DNA from: Aeromonas hydrophila subsp. hydrophila ATCC 7966
GTDB taxonomy: Bacteria > Pseudomonadota > Gammaproteobacteria > Enterobacterales > Aeromonadaceae
Assembly: GCF_000014805.1 (NCBI RefSeq)
Contig: NC_008570.1
Location: 935,001-999,000 of the forward strand
Length of the DNA: 64,000 nt
Direction: 5' to 3'
The position numbers and the translations under genes were made by a program. Within the stretch, counting starts at the first letter, position 1. Every line of letters starts with the position of its first letter. Positions 9,577 through 21,352 of the stretch are shown here, in pieces. The notes beneath the pieces were generated by a model. It ran no database searches, was not told where the DNA came from, and was given only the letters and a program-made list of their open reading frames with translations.

Positions 9577-11199
9577 TCAGTGATCGGCATGCTTGCCTCC
9601 CAGGCCACGTTCAATCAGCCAGAACAGGGAGAAACAGAGGATCAGCAACAGCAGGGCGGTGGCGGCCGCCTCGGTCAATCGGTAGCTGCCGAGTTGCTGA
9701 TAGAGCAGCCAGGGCAGAGTGGTGAGCTCCTGACTGCCGAACATGGCGATGGCGCCGAGATCCCCCAGCGACAGGATCATCGAGAGTGCAGCCGCCTGGG
9801 CCAGTGGGCGGCGCAGCAGGGGCCACTCTACCAGCCGCAGGCGATGCAGTCCGCGCACCCCCAGGCTGTCGGCCAGCCGGTCGTACTGGCGCACCACCAG
9901 CTGCATGGGGGCGGAGAGGGTACGCAGCACATAGGGCAGCGCCATCAGGGCATTGACCAGCACCACCAGCCAGGGACCGAGGGCGAACACGTCAGCGAAC
10001 GGCATGAACAGGATGAACAGGCCGGTGGAGAGCACTACCGCCGGGATCATCAGGATCACCGAGCCGCTGGCCTCCCACAGGGCGGCGGCCCGCCGCTTGC
10101 GATCCCGCACGCGCAGGTGACGGCTGGTGAGCAGCAGCGCACTGCCGAGCAGGGTGGCCAGGGTGCCTGCCGCCAGCGCGATCAGCAGCGACTGGCCGCT
10201 GGCCAGCCACAACTTGCTTGAGGTCAGCGCACCCAGCAGGCCGGGGTTAAGGCCTGCTACCACGATGGCCAGCAAGGGGGGCAGGAACACGGCCAGCCCG
10301 ATCCCGAGGGCGAGGGTGTCCACCAGACCGGTTCCCGGCTGATGACGGTCTGGGCGCAGACAGGGACGGCGAGCGCTGATCCGGCTGGCCGGGCTGCTCT
10401 GCAGCTTGTGTTGCAGCATCAGCAGACCCGCGGTCAGGATCAACTGCACCAGCGCCAGCCCGCCGGCGGTGGCGAGATCGAAGTCAAAGCGCAGCGCCTG
10501 ATAGACGGCCACCTCCAGGGTGGTGGATTTGGGGCCGCCCCCGAGCGCCAGCACAGTGGTGAAGCTGGTGAAGCAGAGCATGAAGATGAGGCTGGCCAGG
10601 CCTGGCAGCTGGGCCCGGATCAGCGGCCACTCCAGCAGCCGGAAAATATGGGAAGAGCGCATGCCGAGCTGGCTGGCGAGGCGCCAGGAGGACTCGGGAA
10701 TGCTCTCTATGCTCTGCAGCAACAGGCGCGCCGCCAGCGGCATGTTGAAGAAGACGTGGGCCAGCAAGATGCCGAGCAGGCCATAAAGGTAATTGCCGGG
10801 GGCGAGCCCCAGCCCGTGCAGCAGCTGTGGCAACCAGCCCTGCTTGCCGTGTACCGCGACGATGCCGAAGATGGCGATGATGACCGGCAATACCAGCGAG
10901 AGGCCGAACAGTTTGAGCAGCAGACGGCGGCCGATGAAACGGCGCCGCGCCAGGGCGCGGGCCACCGGAATGGCCAGCCCCAGGCTCAGCAGGGTGGAGA
11001 GCAGTGCCTGCCAGAGGCTGAAGCCCAGCACGTGGCGCAGGTAGGGATCGGCCAGCAGGGTACGTGGCGCCAGCGACCCGGCCTGCCACAACAGGGCCGC
11101 CAGCGGCCCCAGGGAGAGCAGCAGGATGATCAGGGTGGCGGCACTGCCCGGCAGCCACCAGAGGGGACGAGCCTGCGCTCTGGCGAAGATACGGCTCAC
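9577..11199 (-). CDS. thiP: thiamine ABC transporter permease
   Basis: A 540-residue inner-membrane permease with two fused binding-protein-dependent transport domains. Hydrophobic spans occur through the whole length, and a coupling EAA-like stretch lies in each half (for example LGMRSSHIFRLLEWPLI and LGVRGLHRLRLVEWPLL). It pairs with ThiB outside and ThiQ inside. GTG 11199 overlaps the thiB stop as GTGA, so translation is likely coupled; an upstream in-frame GTG at 11220 would overlap thiB by 25 bases. Length is close to the E. coli protein. Confidence 0.92.
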   Translation of the reverse strand: MSRIFARAQARPLWWLPGSAATLIILLLSLGPLAALLWQAGSLAPRTLLADPYLRHVLGFSLWQALLSTLLSLGLAIPVARALARRRFIGRRLLLKLFGLSLVLPVIIAIFGIVAVHGKQGWLPQLLHGLGLAPGNYLYGLLGILLAHVFFNMPLAARLLLQSIESIPESSWRLASQLGMRSSHIFRLLEWPLIRAQLPGLASLIFMLCFTSFTTVLALGGGPKSTTLEVAVYQALRFDFDLATAGGLALVQLILTAGLLMLQHKLQSSPASRISARRPCLRPDRHQPGTGLVDTLALGIGLAVFLPPLLAIVVAGLNPGLLGALTSSKLWLASGQSLLIALAAGTLATLLGSALLLTSRHLRVRDRKRRAAALWEASGSVILMIPAVVLSTGLFILFMPFADVFALGPWLVVLVNALMALPYVLRTLSAPMQLVVRQYDRLADSLGVRGLHRLRLVEWPLLRRPLAQAAALSMILSLGDLGAIAMFGSQELTTLPWLLYQQLGSYRLTEAAATALLLLILCFSLFWLIERGLGGKHADH

Positions 11200-12176
11200 T
11201 GGGTGACGGCTTGCAGCCACTCGCGGATCCAGTTCTTGCGGTTGGCGGCCACCTCATCGCTGCTGAAGGCGAGCGGCTTAGCTACGGTGATCATCTGCTC
11301 GAAGCCCTTGGGCAGCGGCGTGTCGATCACCGGATACATCCAGTTGCCGGTGGCCATCTCGTTCTGGAATGCGGGGCTTGTCATGAACTGCAGGAACTTA
11401 TCCGCCAGCTTGCCCTGGGTGGCGCTGTTGAGCTTGGCGGCCACTTCCACCTGGCGGTAGTGGCCCTCCTCAAACGCCGCGGCCTGATACTGCGGTTTGT
11501 TCTCGGCAATCAGGTGGTAAGCGGGGGAGCTGGTGTAGGAGAGCACCATGTCCGCCTCGCCGTCGAGGAACATGCCGTAGGCCTCGGACCAGCCCTTGGT
11601 GACGGTGACCGTCTTCTTGGCCAGTTGCGCCCAGGCGGCGGGCGCTTCACCCCCGTAGACCGACTTCATCCACAGCATCAGCCCCTGACCCGGGGTGGAG
11701 GTGCGCGGATCCTGATAGATCACCTTGAGATCGGGGCGCTCTACCAGCTCTTTCAGGCTCTTGGGCGGGTTCTTCAGCTTGCTCTGGTCGTAGACGAAGG
11801 CGAAGTAGCCGTAGTCGTAGGGGACGAAAGTATCGTCCTGCCAGCCACCCGGTACCTTGACCCCGTCCAGCTTGCTGCCGTGGGGGGCAAACAGGCCGCT
11901 CTGTTTGGCTTCGCTGACGAGCGCATCGTCCAGCCCCAGCACCAGATCGGCCTTGCTGTGTTTGCCTTCCAGCCGCAGCCGGTTGAGGATGGCCACGCCA
12001 TCTTCAAGCGGCACCAGTTTGAGGGTGCAGCCGCACTCTTTCTCGAAGGCCTGCTTGATCTTGGGACCGGGTCCCCACTCGGCGGTGAAGGAGTTGTAGG
12101 TGTAGACGGTGAGGGTGTCGGCCGCGAAGGCCTGGGCACTGAGCAGGCTGGTGGCGACCAGCAGCAGGGTTTTCAT
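11196..12176 (-). CDS. thiB: thiamine/TPP-binding periplasmic protein
   Basis: A 326-residue solute-binding protein. Signal peptide MKTLLLVATSLLSAQAFA is followed by DTLTVYTYNSF. The sequence closely follows E. coli ThiB through WGPGPKIKQAFEKECGC, IYQDPRTSTPG, TVTVTKGWSEAYG and FQNEMATGNWMYPV. ATG 12176 was chosen because it starts the signal peptide and follows AAGGGA; the frame extends 20 codons upstream without a better start. It is the first gene of thiBPQ, behind a TPP riboswitch. Confidence 0.95.
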   Translation of the reverse strand: MKTLLLVATSLLSAQAFAADTLTVYTYNSFTAEWGPGPKIKQAFEKECGCTLKLVPLEDGVAILNRLRLEGKHSKADLVLGLDDALVSEAKQSGLFAPHGSKLDGVKVPGGWQDDTFVPYDYGYFAFVYDQSKLKNPPKSLKELVERPDLKVIYQDPRTSTPGQGLMLWMKSVYGGEAPAAWAQLAKKTVTVTKGWSEAYGMFLDGEADMVLSYTSSPAYHLIAENKPQYQAAAFEEGHYRQVEVAAKLNSATQGKLADKFLQFMTSPAFQNEMATGNWMYPVIDTPLPKGFEQMITVAKPLAFSSDEVAANRKNWIREWLQAVTQ

Positions 12177-12238
12177 GAGCGGCACTCCCTTAGCAATGAG
12201 GTGCCAGCGGATGAGGGCGCAAAAAATGAGCGCCATGC

Positions 12239-12314
12239 CTCAAATTCCTCCGCCAGCATTATCTGGATCAGGTTCACGGGTATAATCTCAGCGGTAAACC
12301 GCACCCCGTTTGAG
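12239..12314 (-). promoter_or_regulatory. TPP (THI-element) riboswitch of thiBPQ
   Basis: On the minus strand the conserved blocks read CGGGGTGC, then CTGAGAT, then ACCCGTGAACCTGATCCAG, then ATAATGCTGGCGGAGGAA. The ends CTCAAA and TTTGAG form helix P1. This is the standard thiamine pyrophosphate aptamer. Between it and thiB, GGCAC and GTGCC can pair around the AAGGGA ribosome binding site (about 12181-12206), so control may act on translation start. The aptamer is certain by pattern; the mechanism is inferred. Confidence 0.95.
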
Positions 12315-12409
12315 AAACGAACCGCATTGTATTAACGTTCTTGGGGGGAGGCCAGCACAATTGTTCCTGCGGGCCAGCGAGACGGCGTCAGACAACAGAG
12401 GATGTTCGC

Positions 12410-12700
12410 GTGATCACCAGCACCAAGGAAAGACGCGCCTTCCAGCGCATGATAATCAATGCCCCCGTCACCATCTTTCAGCAACAGCAGGTACTGGAAG
12501 GGGTCTGCCGGGATCTCAGCGCCAACGGCATGGGGATCGCCGTCGCCGAGCATCAGCTCGATGTGAGCCAACCCATCCGGGTTAGCCTGGCCACCAACAA
12601 CAACCTGCTGCCCCCCTTCGAGGCGCAGGCCCGCATCATCCGGGTGCTGGAAGAAGAGGATGGACTGTTGCTGGCCATCGAGTTCCAGGCCCTCGCCTGA
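12410..12700 (+). CDS. PilZ-domain protein
   Basis: A 96-residue single-domain protein. The c-di-GMP binding signature is visible: RRAFQR near residue 8 (RxxxR) and LSANGMGI near residue 38 ([D/N]xSxxG). GTG 12410 is chosen because AGAGGA lies seven bases upstream; the longer frame from 12341 has no such site. It would sense c-di-GMP in the cytoplasm; the target is not evident. It is divergent from thiB and shares the upstream region with the TPP riboswitch leader. A REC-EAL protein in this window could lower its ligand. Confidence 0.85.
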   Translation: MITSTKERRAFQRMIINAPVTIFQQQQVLEGVCRDLSANGMGIAVAEHQLDVSQPIRVSLATNNNLLPPFEAQARIIRVLEEEDGLLLAIEFQALA

Positions 12701-12725
12701 CCGACCGTCACACCCTTCGTCATGC

Positions 12726-12750
12726 ATCGACCAGCCCCGCGCTGGTCGAT
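12726..12750. terminator. terminator between the PilZ gene and the convergent transglutaminase-like gene
   Basis: Perfect 10-base stem ATCGACCAGC/GCTGGTCGAT with loop CCCGC. The T-tracts are short on both sides, so strength is uncertain. Confidence 0.7.
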
Positions 12751-12802
12751 TTCCTTCTGGCGTATTTCCCCTTGTTTTCACGACGGCCCCGACGCGGCGT
12801 TA

Positions 12803-13729
12803 TTAATCCGCGCGAACCGGCTGCACGCTTAGCTGCTTGCTGTCGATGAGGGTCTTGCTGGTCGGTGCCAGCTGGCCCATTGCCAACTGGGCCGGGCCGG
12901 TGGGCTCCATCAGCAGATAGGTTTCCCCTTCCCGGTTCAGGGTGGCCTCACCCGGCTTGGCTGGCAGCGCCACTCCCAACAGGGCATGACCGGGCACGAA
13001 CACCATGGCCTGTTTCAATTCGGGGAAGAGCTGGGCCAGCATGGCGGCCATCAGGGTCACCTTGCTGTCGCAGTCACCCTGGTTCTGCTCCAGCACCTGG
13101 CGCGGGCTTAAAAAGCCCTTCCCCTGGCGTCCCGACTGGCTGTCGAGCAGCTGATAGGGGATGGCCTGCACGAAGTCGAGCATATGGGCCACCGTCTTCT
13201 GGCGGGCTTCGGTCTCGGTGCTGCCCTGCTGTTTGAGCTGCTCGGCCAGTGGCGCCAGCTCGCTGCGGCTCTCCAGCGCGATGCGCACATGGTCCTGCTT
13301 GATGGCGGCGGCGCCGTCGGGGGCGGTGAAGGGCTGGAAATAGTGCTGCTTGAGCCACTCGGCTTCCAGCTTGTCCCGTTGCTGGGTGAGCCAGCCCATG
13401 GCCTTGTTGACCTGCTCGGGCTGGCGTCCCTTGATCTTGAGCTCCATCTGGGGGCGAGAGAGGGAGAACTGCACGGTGGGGAACTCGGTCATCCCCTGTT
13501 GCAGCAGGCTCTGCAGCACGTCCTCCTGCATGCGGGCCGGCCGATAGGCGATGAGTGGCGGCAACTTGCCCGCCTCCAGCCGATAGGTGAGCTGCTGCGC
13601 CTTGCCGTCCTTGTCCTGCCAGCCGACGTTGAGCTGCCCGCCGCTGCTGTTGAAATAGGTCTGCCCAGCGCAGACCGGCAGCGCCAGCCAGAGGCCGCAG
13701 AGCAGGGGGAGGGCGATCGTCATCTTCAT
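12803..13729 (-). CDS. exported transglutaminase-like protein of unknown function
   Basis: A 308-residue protein with signal peptide MKMTIALPLLCGLWLALPVCA. The second half has the transglutaminase/cysteine protease-like triad pattern: Cys in QNQGDCDSKVTLMAAML (about residue 220), His in FVPGHALLGV (about 250) and an acidic residue in LLMEPTGP (about 277). The first half has no motif I recognise. It may act on peptides or cell-wall material in the periplasm; the substrate is unknown. It stands alone, between the PilZ gene and the leu operon, with a terminator before it. Confidence 0.7.
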   Translation of the reverse strand: MKMTIALPLLCGLWLALPVCAGQTYFNSSGGQLNVGWQDKDGKAQQLTYRLEAGKLPPLIAYRPARMQEDVLQSLLQQGMTEFPTVQFSLSRPQMELKIKGRQPEQVNKAMGWLTQQRDKLEAEWLKQHYFQPFTAPDGAAAIKQDHVRIALESRSELAPLAEQLKQQGSTETEARQKTVAHMLDFVQAIPYQLLDSQSGRQGKGFLSPRQVLEQNQGDCDSKVTLMAAMLAQLFPELKQAMVFVPGHALLGVALPAKPGEATLNREGETYLLMEPTGPAQLAMGQLAPTSKTLIDSKQLSVQPVRAD

Positions 13730-13791
13730 TCGAGTGTCCCGTCGGGCATGCAGAAGTGGCCAGCCATGCGTGTAGCCTGGCCTGACAACAA

Positions 13792-13815
13792 AACAGGGAG
13801 CCGCGGCTCCCTGTT
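13792..13815 (-). terminator. leu operon terminator
   Basis: A perfect 24-base palindrome, AACAGGGAGCCG joined to CGGCTCCCTGTT, about 30 bases after the leuD stop. On the minus strand it runs into TTGTTG. Confidence 0.85.
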
Positions 13816-13845
13816 GATTCTACTCGTTTTATGGCACCTGATGGG

Positions 13846-14445
13846 TCAAATCCAGCTCGGCTGCTTCGCCTCGAAGGCGCTGATGGCGGCCTCGTGTTGC
13901 AGGGTCAGGCCGATGGCATCCAGCCCGTTGAGCAGGCAGTAGCGGCGGAACTCGTCGATCTCGAAGCCGAAGCACAGGCTATCTGCGCGCACCTGATTGG
14001 CCTCCAGATCCACTTCGATCTCGATGCCCGGCTGGGCGGCAACCAGCTGGAACAGGGCGTCGACCTCCTCCTCCTTCAGCCGCACCGGCACCATGCCGTT
14101 GTTGATGGCGTTGCCATAGAAGATGTCGGCGAAGCTCGGGGCAATGATGGTCTTGAAGCCGTAGTCCGCCAGCGCCCAGGGGGCGTGCTCGCGGCTCGAG
14201 CCACAACCGAAGTTCTCGCGGGCCAGCAGGATGCTGGCACCGGCGAACTGCGGCTGGTTGAGCACGAACTCGGGGTTGGGCTGTTGACCTGCATCGTCCA
14301 GGAAGCGCCAGTCGTGGAACAGGTGCTTGCCAAAACCGATGCGGTTGACCTTCTGCAGAAACTGCTTGGGAATGATGGCGTCGGTGTCGACGTTGGCGCT
14401 GTCGAGGGGGACGACGATCCCTTTATGCTGTTTGAATCCTGTCAT
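13846..14445 (-). CDS. leuD: 3-isopropylmalate dehydratase small subunit
   Basis: A 199-residue small subunit of the isopropylmalate isomerase that converts 2- to 3-isopropylmalate in leucine synthesis. Recognisable are [20 protein letters not shown] near the N-terminus and the swivel-domain loop [16 protein letters not shown] (about residue 80). It is the last gene of leuABCD, 12 bases after leuC, and works as a heterodimer with LeuC. Confidence 0.96.
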   Translation of the reverse strand: MTGFKQHKGIVVPLDSANVDTDAIIPKQFLQKVNRIGFGKHLFHDWRFLDDAGQQPNPEFVLNQPQFAGASILLARENFGCGSSREHAPWALADYGFKTIIAPSFADIFYGNAINNGMVPVRLKEEEVDALFQLVAAQPGIEIEVDLEANQVRADSLCFGFEIDEFRRYCLLNGLDAIGLTLQHEAAISAFEAKQPSWI

Positions 14446-14457
14446 CGCTGTTTCCTC

Positions 14458-15855
14458 TTACAGTGCGCGAATGTCGGCGAAGCGGCCGGTGACGGCGGCG
14501 GCGGCAGCCATGGCCGGGCTCACCAGATGGGTGCGGCCGGCGCGGCCCTGACGCCCTTCGAAGTTGCGGTTGCTGGTGGAGGCGCAGCGCTCCCCCGGTT
14601 GCAGCCGGTCGTTGTTCATGGCGAGACACATGGAGCAGCCGGGCAGGCGCCACTCAAAGCCAGCCTCGATGAAGATCTTGTCCAGACCCTCGGCTTCGGC
14701 CTGCGCCTTCACCTGCTCGGAGCCCGGCACCACCAGGGCCTGCACGCCTGCGGCCACCTTGCGACCGCGGGCGATGGCGGCGGCGGCGCGCAGATCCTCG
14801 ATGCGGCTGTTGGTGCACGAACCGATGAACACCTTGTCGATGGCGACGTCGGAGAGCTTCTGGCCCGGCTGCAGGTCCATGTAGGCGAGCGCCTTGCGGG
14901 CGGACTGCTGCTCCATCAGGTCGCTGAAGGATTCCGGCGCCGGAATGGGTTCATTGACGGCGATCACCTGACCCGGGTTGGTGCCCCAGGTGACCTGCGG
15001 CGCGATGTCGGCGGCGTCCAACACTACCTCGGCATCGAAACGGGCACCTTCGTCGCTCTTGAGGCTCTGCCAGTAGGCGATGGCCTGTTCCAACGTCTCG
15101 CCCTTGGGAGCGAACTCCTTGCCACGGATGTAGTCGATGGTGGTCTGGTCGGGGGCGATCATGCCAGCCTTGGCGCCGAGCTCGATGGCCATGTTGCACA
15201 CCGTCATGCGTCCTTCCATGGTGAGCCCTTCGATGGCTTCGCCAGCGAACTCCACCACATAGCCGGTACCGCCGGCATGGCCGACCCGGCCTATGATGGC
15301 CAGCACCACGTCTTTGGCGCTGATGCCTGCGGCCAGTTTGCCGTTGACCGAAATGCGCATGGTCTTGGCGCGGCCCTGTTTCAGGGTCTGGGTTGCCATC
15401 ACGTGTTCCACTTCGGAGGTGCCGATGCCAAACGCCAGCGACCCGAAGGCGCCGTGGGTGGCGGTGTGGGAATCGCCGCAGACGATGGTGGTGCCGGGCA
15501 ATGTGATGCCAAGCTCTGGGCCCATCACATGGACGATCCCCTGATATTTGTGGTTGAGATCGTAGAGGCGAACCCCGAACTCCTTGCAGTTGGCTGCCAG
15601 CGTCTCCATCTGGATGCGGGCCATCTCGCCGGAGGCGGCGATGTCCTTGGTGGTGGTGGAGACGTTGTGATCCATGGTGGCCCAGGTCAGATCCGGGCGG
15701 CGCAGCTGGCGGTTCATGGCGCGCAGGCCGTCGAATGCCTGCGGGCTGGTTACTTCATGCACCAGATGGCGGTCGATGTAGATGAGGGGCGTTTCCCCTT
15801 CTACTTCCCGGACCACGTGGGCGTCGAATACTTTCTGATAGAGGGTCTTGGCCAT
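14458..15855 (-). CDS. leuC: 3-isopropylmalate dehydratase large subunit
   Basis: A 465-residue aconitase-family subunit carrying the 4Fe-4S cluster. Cluster ligands are seen in [17 protein letters not shown] (about residue 347) and [12 protein letters not shown] (about residues 407-410). Substrate-loop motifs [14 protein letters not shown] and HNVSTTTK are present. It pairs with LeuD. It starts 32 bases after the leuB stop. Confidence 0.97.
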   Translation of the reverse strand: MAKTLYQKVFDAHVVREVEGETPLIYIDRHLVHEVTSPQAFDGLRAMNRQLRRPDLTWATMDHNVSTTTKDIAASGEMARIQMETLAANCKEFGVRLYDLNHKYQGIVHVMGPELGITLPGTTIVCGDSHTATHGAFGSLAFGIGTSEVEHVMATQTLKQGRAKTMRISVNGKLAAGISAKDVVLAIIGRVGHAGGTGYVVEFAGEAIEGLTMEGRMTVCNMAIELGAKAGMIAPDQTTIDYIRGKEFAPKGETLEQAIAYWQSLKSDEGARFDAEVVLDAADIAPQVTWGTNPGQVIAVNEPIPAPESFSDLMEQQSARKALAYMDLQPGQKLSDVAIDKVFIGSCTNSRIEDLRAAAAIARGRKVAAGVQALVVPGSEQVKAQAEAEGLDKIFIEAGFEWRLPGCSMCLAMNNDRLQPGERCASTSNRNFEGRQGRAGRTHLVSPAMAAAAAVTGRFADIRAL

Positions 15856-15887
15856 TGCTCGGTTTCCTTGTTATCGATGCCGTGGGG

Positions 15888-18550
<2,663 letters not shown>

Positions 18551-18597
18551 GTGACTTCCCTCTTCCTAAGTTCGGTGACGTGCATCCTGCGTTGGCA

Positions 18598-18630
18598 TAA
18601 AAAAACCCGTGCAGGGTGCACGGGTTTTTG
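18598..18630 (-). terminator. leu attenuator terminator
   Basis: Stem CCCGTGCA (18606-18613), loop GGG, TGCACGGG (18617-18624), flanked by A and T runs. Read on the minus strand it ends in seven T's. It lies between the leader peptide stop and leuA, the standard place for transcription attenuation. Confidence 0.9.
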
Positions 18631-18656
18631 TAAATTCCGGCTATGCCTGAGCCCGG

Positions 18657-18722
18657 CTACAAGGATCCCGCGCGACTGGTCGCGATTAGGGAGATTAGTA
18701 GTAGCGGAGCGGCAATACGCAT
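18657..18722 (-). CDS. leuL: leu operon leader peptide
   Basis: A 21-codon ORF. After MRIAAP come three consecutive Leu codons, all CTA, then Ile-Ser-Leu with a fourth CTA, and the peptide ends Ser-Leu before TAG. GGAAGGA lies about 10 bases before the ATG. CTA is rarely used in the neighbouring genes, so ribosomes should stall here when charged leucine tRNA is low, favouring antitermination of the hairpin at 18598-18630. The frame, codons and terminator are seen; the attenuation mechanism is inferred from known leu leaders. Confidence 0.88.
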   Translation of the reverse strand: MRIAAPLLLISLIATSRAGSL

Positions 18723-18756
18723 GATGAATCAATCCTTCCAGTCGATAACGCTTTTA

Positions 18757-18785
18757 CCAATATCGAGATTTTTATGCTGTGTCAA
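18757..18785 (-). promoter_or_regulatory. likely leu operon promoter
   Basis: On the minus strand TTGACA (18785-18780), a 17-base spacer and TATTGG (18762-18757). The -35 is perfect and the -10 weak. It lies about 35 bases before the leader peptide start. Confidence 0.6.
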
Positions 18786-18957
18786 CCGCGCAGACCCGGT
18801 TCATTTCGCTGGTTTATTTAATCGGATTGTAAAGGAGTGCAAATTTACTTGTCCCATATTCGGCCCTTGCACGATTATCTGGTCATTCCTGCTGTACTCG
18901 ATCATCTGTGCAATCAGATCGACTTGTCAGTTTTTGCTGAATTATCCGAGGTATTAA

Positions 18958-19581
18958 ATGGAAAAACGTAGACCTGGTCGTCCGGTCGGACGTTCTGACA
19001 TTCGTGACAAGTTGCTCTCTGCCGCCCGTGAGCGTTTTCTCAACACCCCCTACAGCAAGGTGACGACTCGTGAGATCGCCGAGCTGGCTGGCTCCAATCT
19101 GGCGATGATCCACTACTACTTCGGCAGCAAAGAGGGTCTCTACAAGGCGGTGCTGGGCGATGTGGCCGAGCCGCTGGACCAGGCCTGGCACGATGAGGCC
19201 GGCAACCGCAGCCTCAACGACCTGCTCAACACCTACTATCAGGTGATGGCGCCCAACAGCGAGCTGACCTCCGCCATCTCCAGCGCATTATCGACCGAGA
19301 AGAGCCCAGGTCGGGATTTTGTGCTGAACCGCCTGCTGGAACGCCAGCTGCCCCAGTTCGATGCCTTGTTGGAGTCCATGAAGAACAACGGCGAACTGGG
19401 TGACAACCTGGATCCCGAGATGCTGAAGATCTCCTTCCTCAGCATGATGTGGCAGCCGTTCGTGATGAAGGATCTCTACGAGCAGGTGTTCGGCCTGACC
19501 GTGGATGAACACTTCATGGCCCGCTTGGCGGATCACAACTGCCGTCTGATGGAAAACGGTCTGCGCGGCACCCTGAACTGA
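18958..19581 (+). CDS. TetR-family transcriptional regulator
   Basis: A 207-residue regulator. The N-terminal helix-turn-helix reads RERFLNTPYSKVTTREIAELAGSNLAMIHYYFGSKEGLYKAVL, the usual TetR form (about residues 18-60). The basic N-terminal tail RRPGRPVGRSD often contacts DNA. The C-terminal ligand domain gives no clue to the effector. It is divergent from the leu operon and sits where leuO-type genes lie in enterics, but it is unrelated to LeuO. The target is unknown; the leu-side intergenic region or the PAP2/glycosyltransferase genes are candidates. Confidence 0.9.
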   Translation: MEKRRPGRPVGRSDIRDKLLSAARERFLNTPYSKVTTREIAELAGSNLAMIHYYFGSKEGLYKAVLGDVAEPLDQAWHDEAGNRSLNDLLNTYYQVMAPNSELTSAISSALSTEKSPGRDFVLNRLLERQLPQFDALLESMKNNGELGDNLDPEMLKISFLSMMWQPFVMKDLYEQVFGLTVDEHFMARLADHNCRLMENGLRGTLN

Positions 19582-19601
19582 TCATTTGCCACCTAGACAG
19601 C

Positions 19602-19626
19602 AAAAAGGGCCATTCGGCCCTTTTTT
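19602..19626 (+). terminator. terminator after the tetR-family gene
   Basis: AAAAAGGGCC, loop ATTC, GGCCCTTTTTT, about 20 bases after the stop codon. Confidence 0.88.
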
Positions 19627-19706
19627 CATAAATCTGTTATCCCACGTTCAACCAAGTGTCACCCCGCCGCCCTAGTCTGCTCCAAGACTTCAGGGAAGGA
19701 GGGGTT

Positions 19707-20207
19707 ATGAACAAGATCCAGCAATGGGACCTGCAGGTGTGCCGTGTCTGCCTGCTGCACGCCTACAACCGGCCACAGGCCAGGATCAGCCGGCTCATCT
19801 CCCGTACCGGTGATGGCCCGCTCTACGCCGTGCTGGCGGCCCTGCTCTGGTGGCAGGGGGAGGCCGAGCGCGAGCTGGTGAAGCTGGCGCTGCTTGCCTT
19901 CGCCTTTGAGCTGCCGCTCTACCTGCTGCTGAAAAATCTGCTCAAGCGCCAGCGCCCGGTGGGGCTGCCGGTCTTCATCACCCCTTCCGATCGCTACAGC
20001 CTGCCCTCCGGTCACACCGCCGCCGCCTTCCTGATGGCAACCGTGCTGGCCGCCAGCTTCCCGCTCTGGGCCCCCTTGCTGTTTGTCTGGGCCGCGCTGG
20101 TGGGGGCGTCCCGTCTGCTACTCGGGGTGCACTATCTGAGCGATCTGGTGGCCGGCGCCCTGCTCGGCGGCGGCTGCGCCCTGCTGGCGCTCGGCTGGGG
20201 CCAATGA
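19707..20207 (+). CDS. PAP2-family membrane phosphatase
   Basis: A 166-residue inner-membrane lipid phosphatase. The three PAP2 motifs are visible: KNLLKRQRPVG (about residue 77), LPSGHTA (about 99) and SRLLLGVHYLSD (about 135), between hydrophobic helices. ATG 19707 follows GGAAGGAGGGG. The next gene, a glycosyltransferase, overlaps its stop by four bases, so the two are coupled and may act on one lipid-linked glycan or phospholipid. The substrate is not known. Confidence 0.88.
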   Translation: MNKIQQWDLQVCRVCLLHAYNRPQARISRLISRTGDGPLYAVLAALLWWQGEAERELVKLALLAFAFELPLYLLLKNLLKRQRPVGLPVFITPSDRYSLPSGHTAAAFLMATVLAASFPLWAPLLFVWAALVGASRLLLGVHYLSDLVAGALLGGGCALLALGWGQ

Positions 20208-21316
20208 TGAGGATCCTGTTCGGGGTACAGGGCACCGGCAACGGTCATATCAGCCGCAGTCGTACCCTGGCGCGGGCGCTGCGAGCCCGTGGTCTGGAGG
20301 TGGACTATCTGTTCAGCGGCCGCCCCGCGGACGGCTACTTCGAGATGGCCGAATTCGGCGATTATCGTGCCTTTCCCGGCATCACCTTCGTCAGCCACGA
20401 GGGAGCCATCTCGGGCTGGCGAACCCTCAAGGGGCTCTCGCCGCTGCGCTTCTGGCGCGACATGCGGGCACTCGACTGCCGCGATTACGATCTCGTCATC
20501 AGTGATTTCGAGCCGATCAGCGCCCACGCCGCCCGTCGCTGGGGCAAGCCGAGTCTTACCATCAGCCACCAGGCGAGCTTCGACTGGCCCATTCCACGCT
20601 GGGGGGAGAGCGGTTTCAATCGTCAGCTGATGCACCACTTCGCACCGGTGCGCCAGGCGCTCGGGTTGCACTGGTTTCACTTCGGCCAGCCCTTGCTGCC
20701 ACCCATCATAGACGCCATCCCGCCTGCGCCCGACAATCAGCAGATTCTGGTCTACCTGCCGTTTGAGCAGACCGAGGCGATCGCTGCGCTGCTGTCGCGC
20801 TTCAACCAGCAGCGCTTCGTCTGCTTTCATCCGGCCATTCGCAACGCCAGCCAGTGGCGCAACATAGCGTTCGAACCGCAGGCGAGGGAGGGGTTCAAGC
20901 AGATGTTGGCCGGCTGTCGCGGGGTCATCACCAACGGTGGCTTCGAGCTCGCCTCGGAGGCGCTCTCCCTTGGCAAGAAGCTGCTGGTCAAGCCGCTGGG
21001 GGGCCAGTTCGAGCAGCTGACCAACAGCAAGACCCTGGAGCTGATGGGGCTGGCTCGGCTGATGGATGCGCTCGATGCCAACGCGGTGCGGGCCTGGCTG
21101 GATGCCGCCGCCCCTGGCCAGATTATCTACCCCGATGTGGCCAGCGAGCTGGCGGGCTGGCTGGCGGACGGAGCGCAGGAGAGCGTGCCGGCGCTCTCCC
21201 GCCGGCTGTGGGCTCGTACCTTGTTCCCGGAAGAGGTGTGCGATCGGCTGAGCGAACTGGCGGGGGGCAGCCCGCTAAACAGCAGTTGGTTATCGCAAGT
21301 GAGCGCCTTTGACTAG
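20204..21316 (+). CDS. glycosyltransferase-like protein of the MJ1255/VC2487 family
   Basis: A 370-residue GT-B type protein. It starts RILFGVQGTGNGHISRSRTL, a typical donor-side N-terminal domain, and the C-terminal half has CRGVITNGGFELASEALSLG and a conserved loop KPLGGQFEQLTNS. These match the family that includes Vibrio VC2487 and archaeal MJ1255, thought to transfer sugars but largely uncharacterised. ATG 20204 overlaps the PAP2 gene as ATGA; ATG 20207 is an equal alternative. Coupling to a PAP2 phosphatase suggests envelope glycan or lipid work. Confidence 0.82.
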   Translation: MMRILFGVQGTGNGHISRSRTLARALRARGLEVDYLFSGRPADGYFEMAEFGDYRAFPGITFVSHEGAISGWRTLKGLSPLRFWRDMRALDCRDYDLVISDFEPISAHAARRWGKPSLTISHQASFDWPIPRWGESGFNRQLMHHFAPVRQALGLHWFHFGQPLLPPIIDAIPPAPDNQQILVYLPFEQTEAIAALLSRFNQQRFVCFHPAIRNASQWRNIAFEPQAREGFKQMLAGCRGVITNGGFELASEALSLGKKLLVKPLGGQFEQLTNSKTLELMGLARLMDALDANAVRAWLDAAAPGQIIYPDVASELAGWLADGAQESVPALSRRLWARTLFPEEVCDRLSELAGGSPLNSSWLSQVSAFD

Positions 21317-21352
21317 ACTGAGAGGGATCCCACCAAGGAGAGGACGGACACC

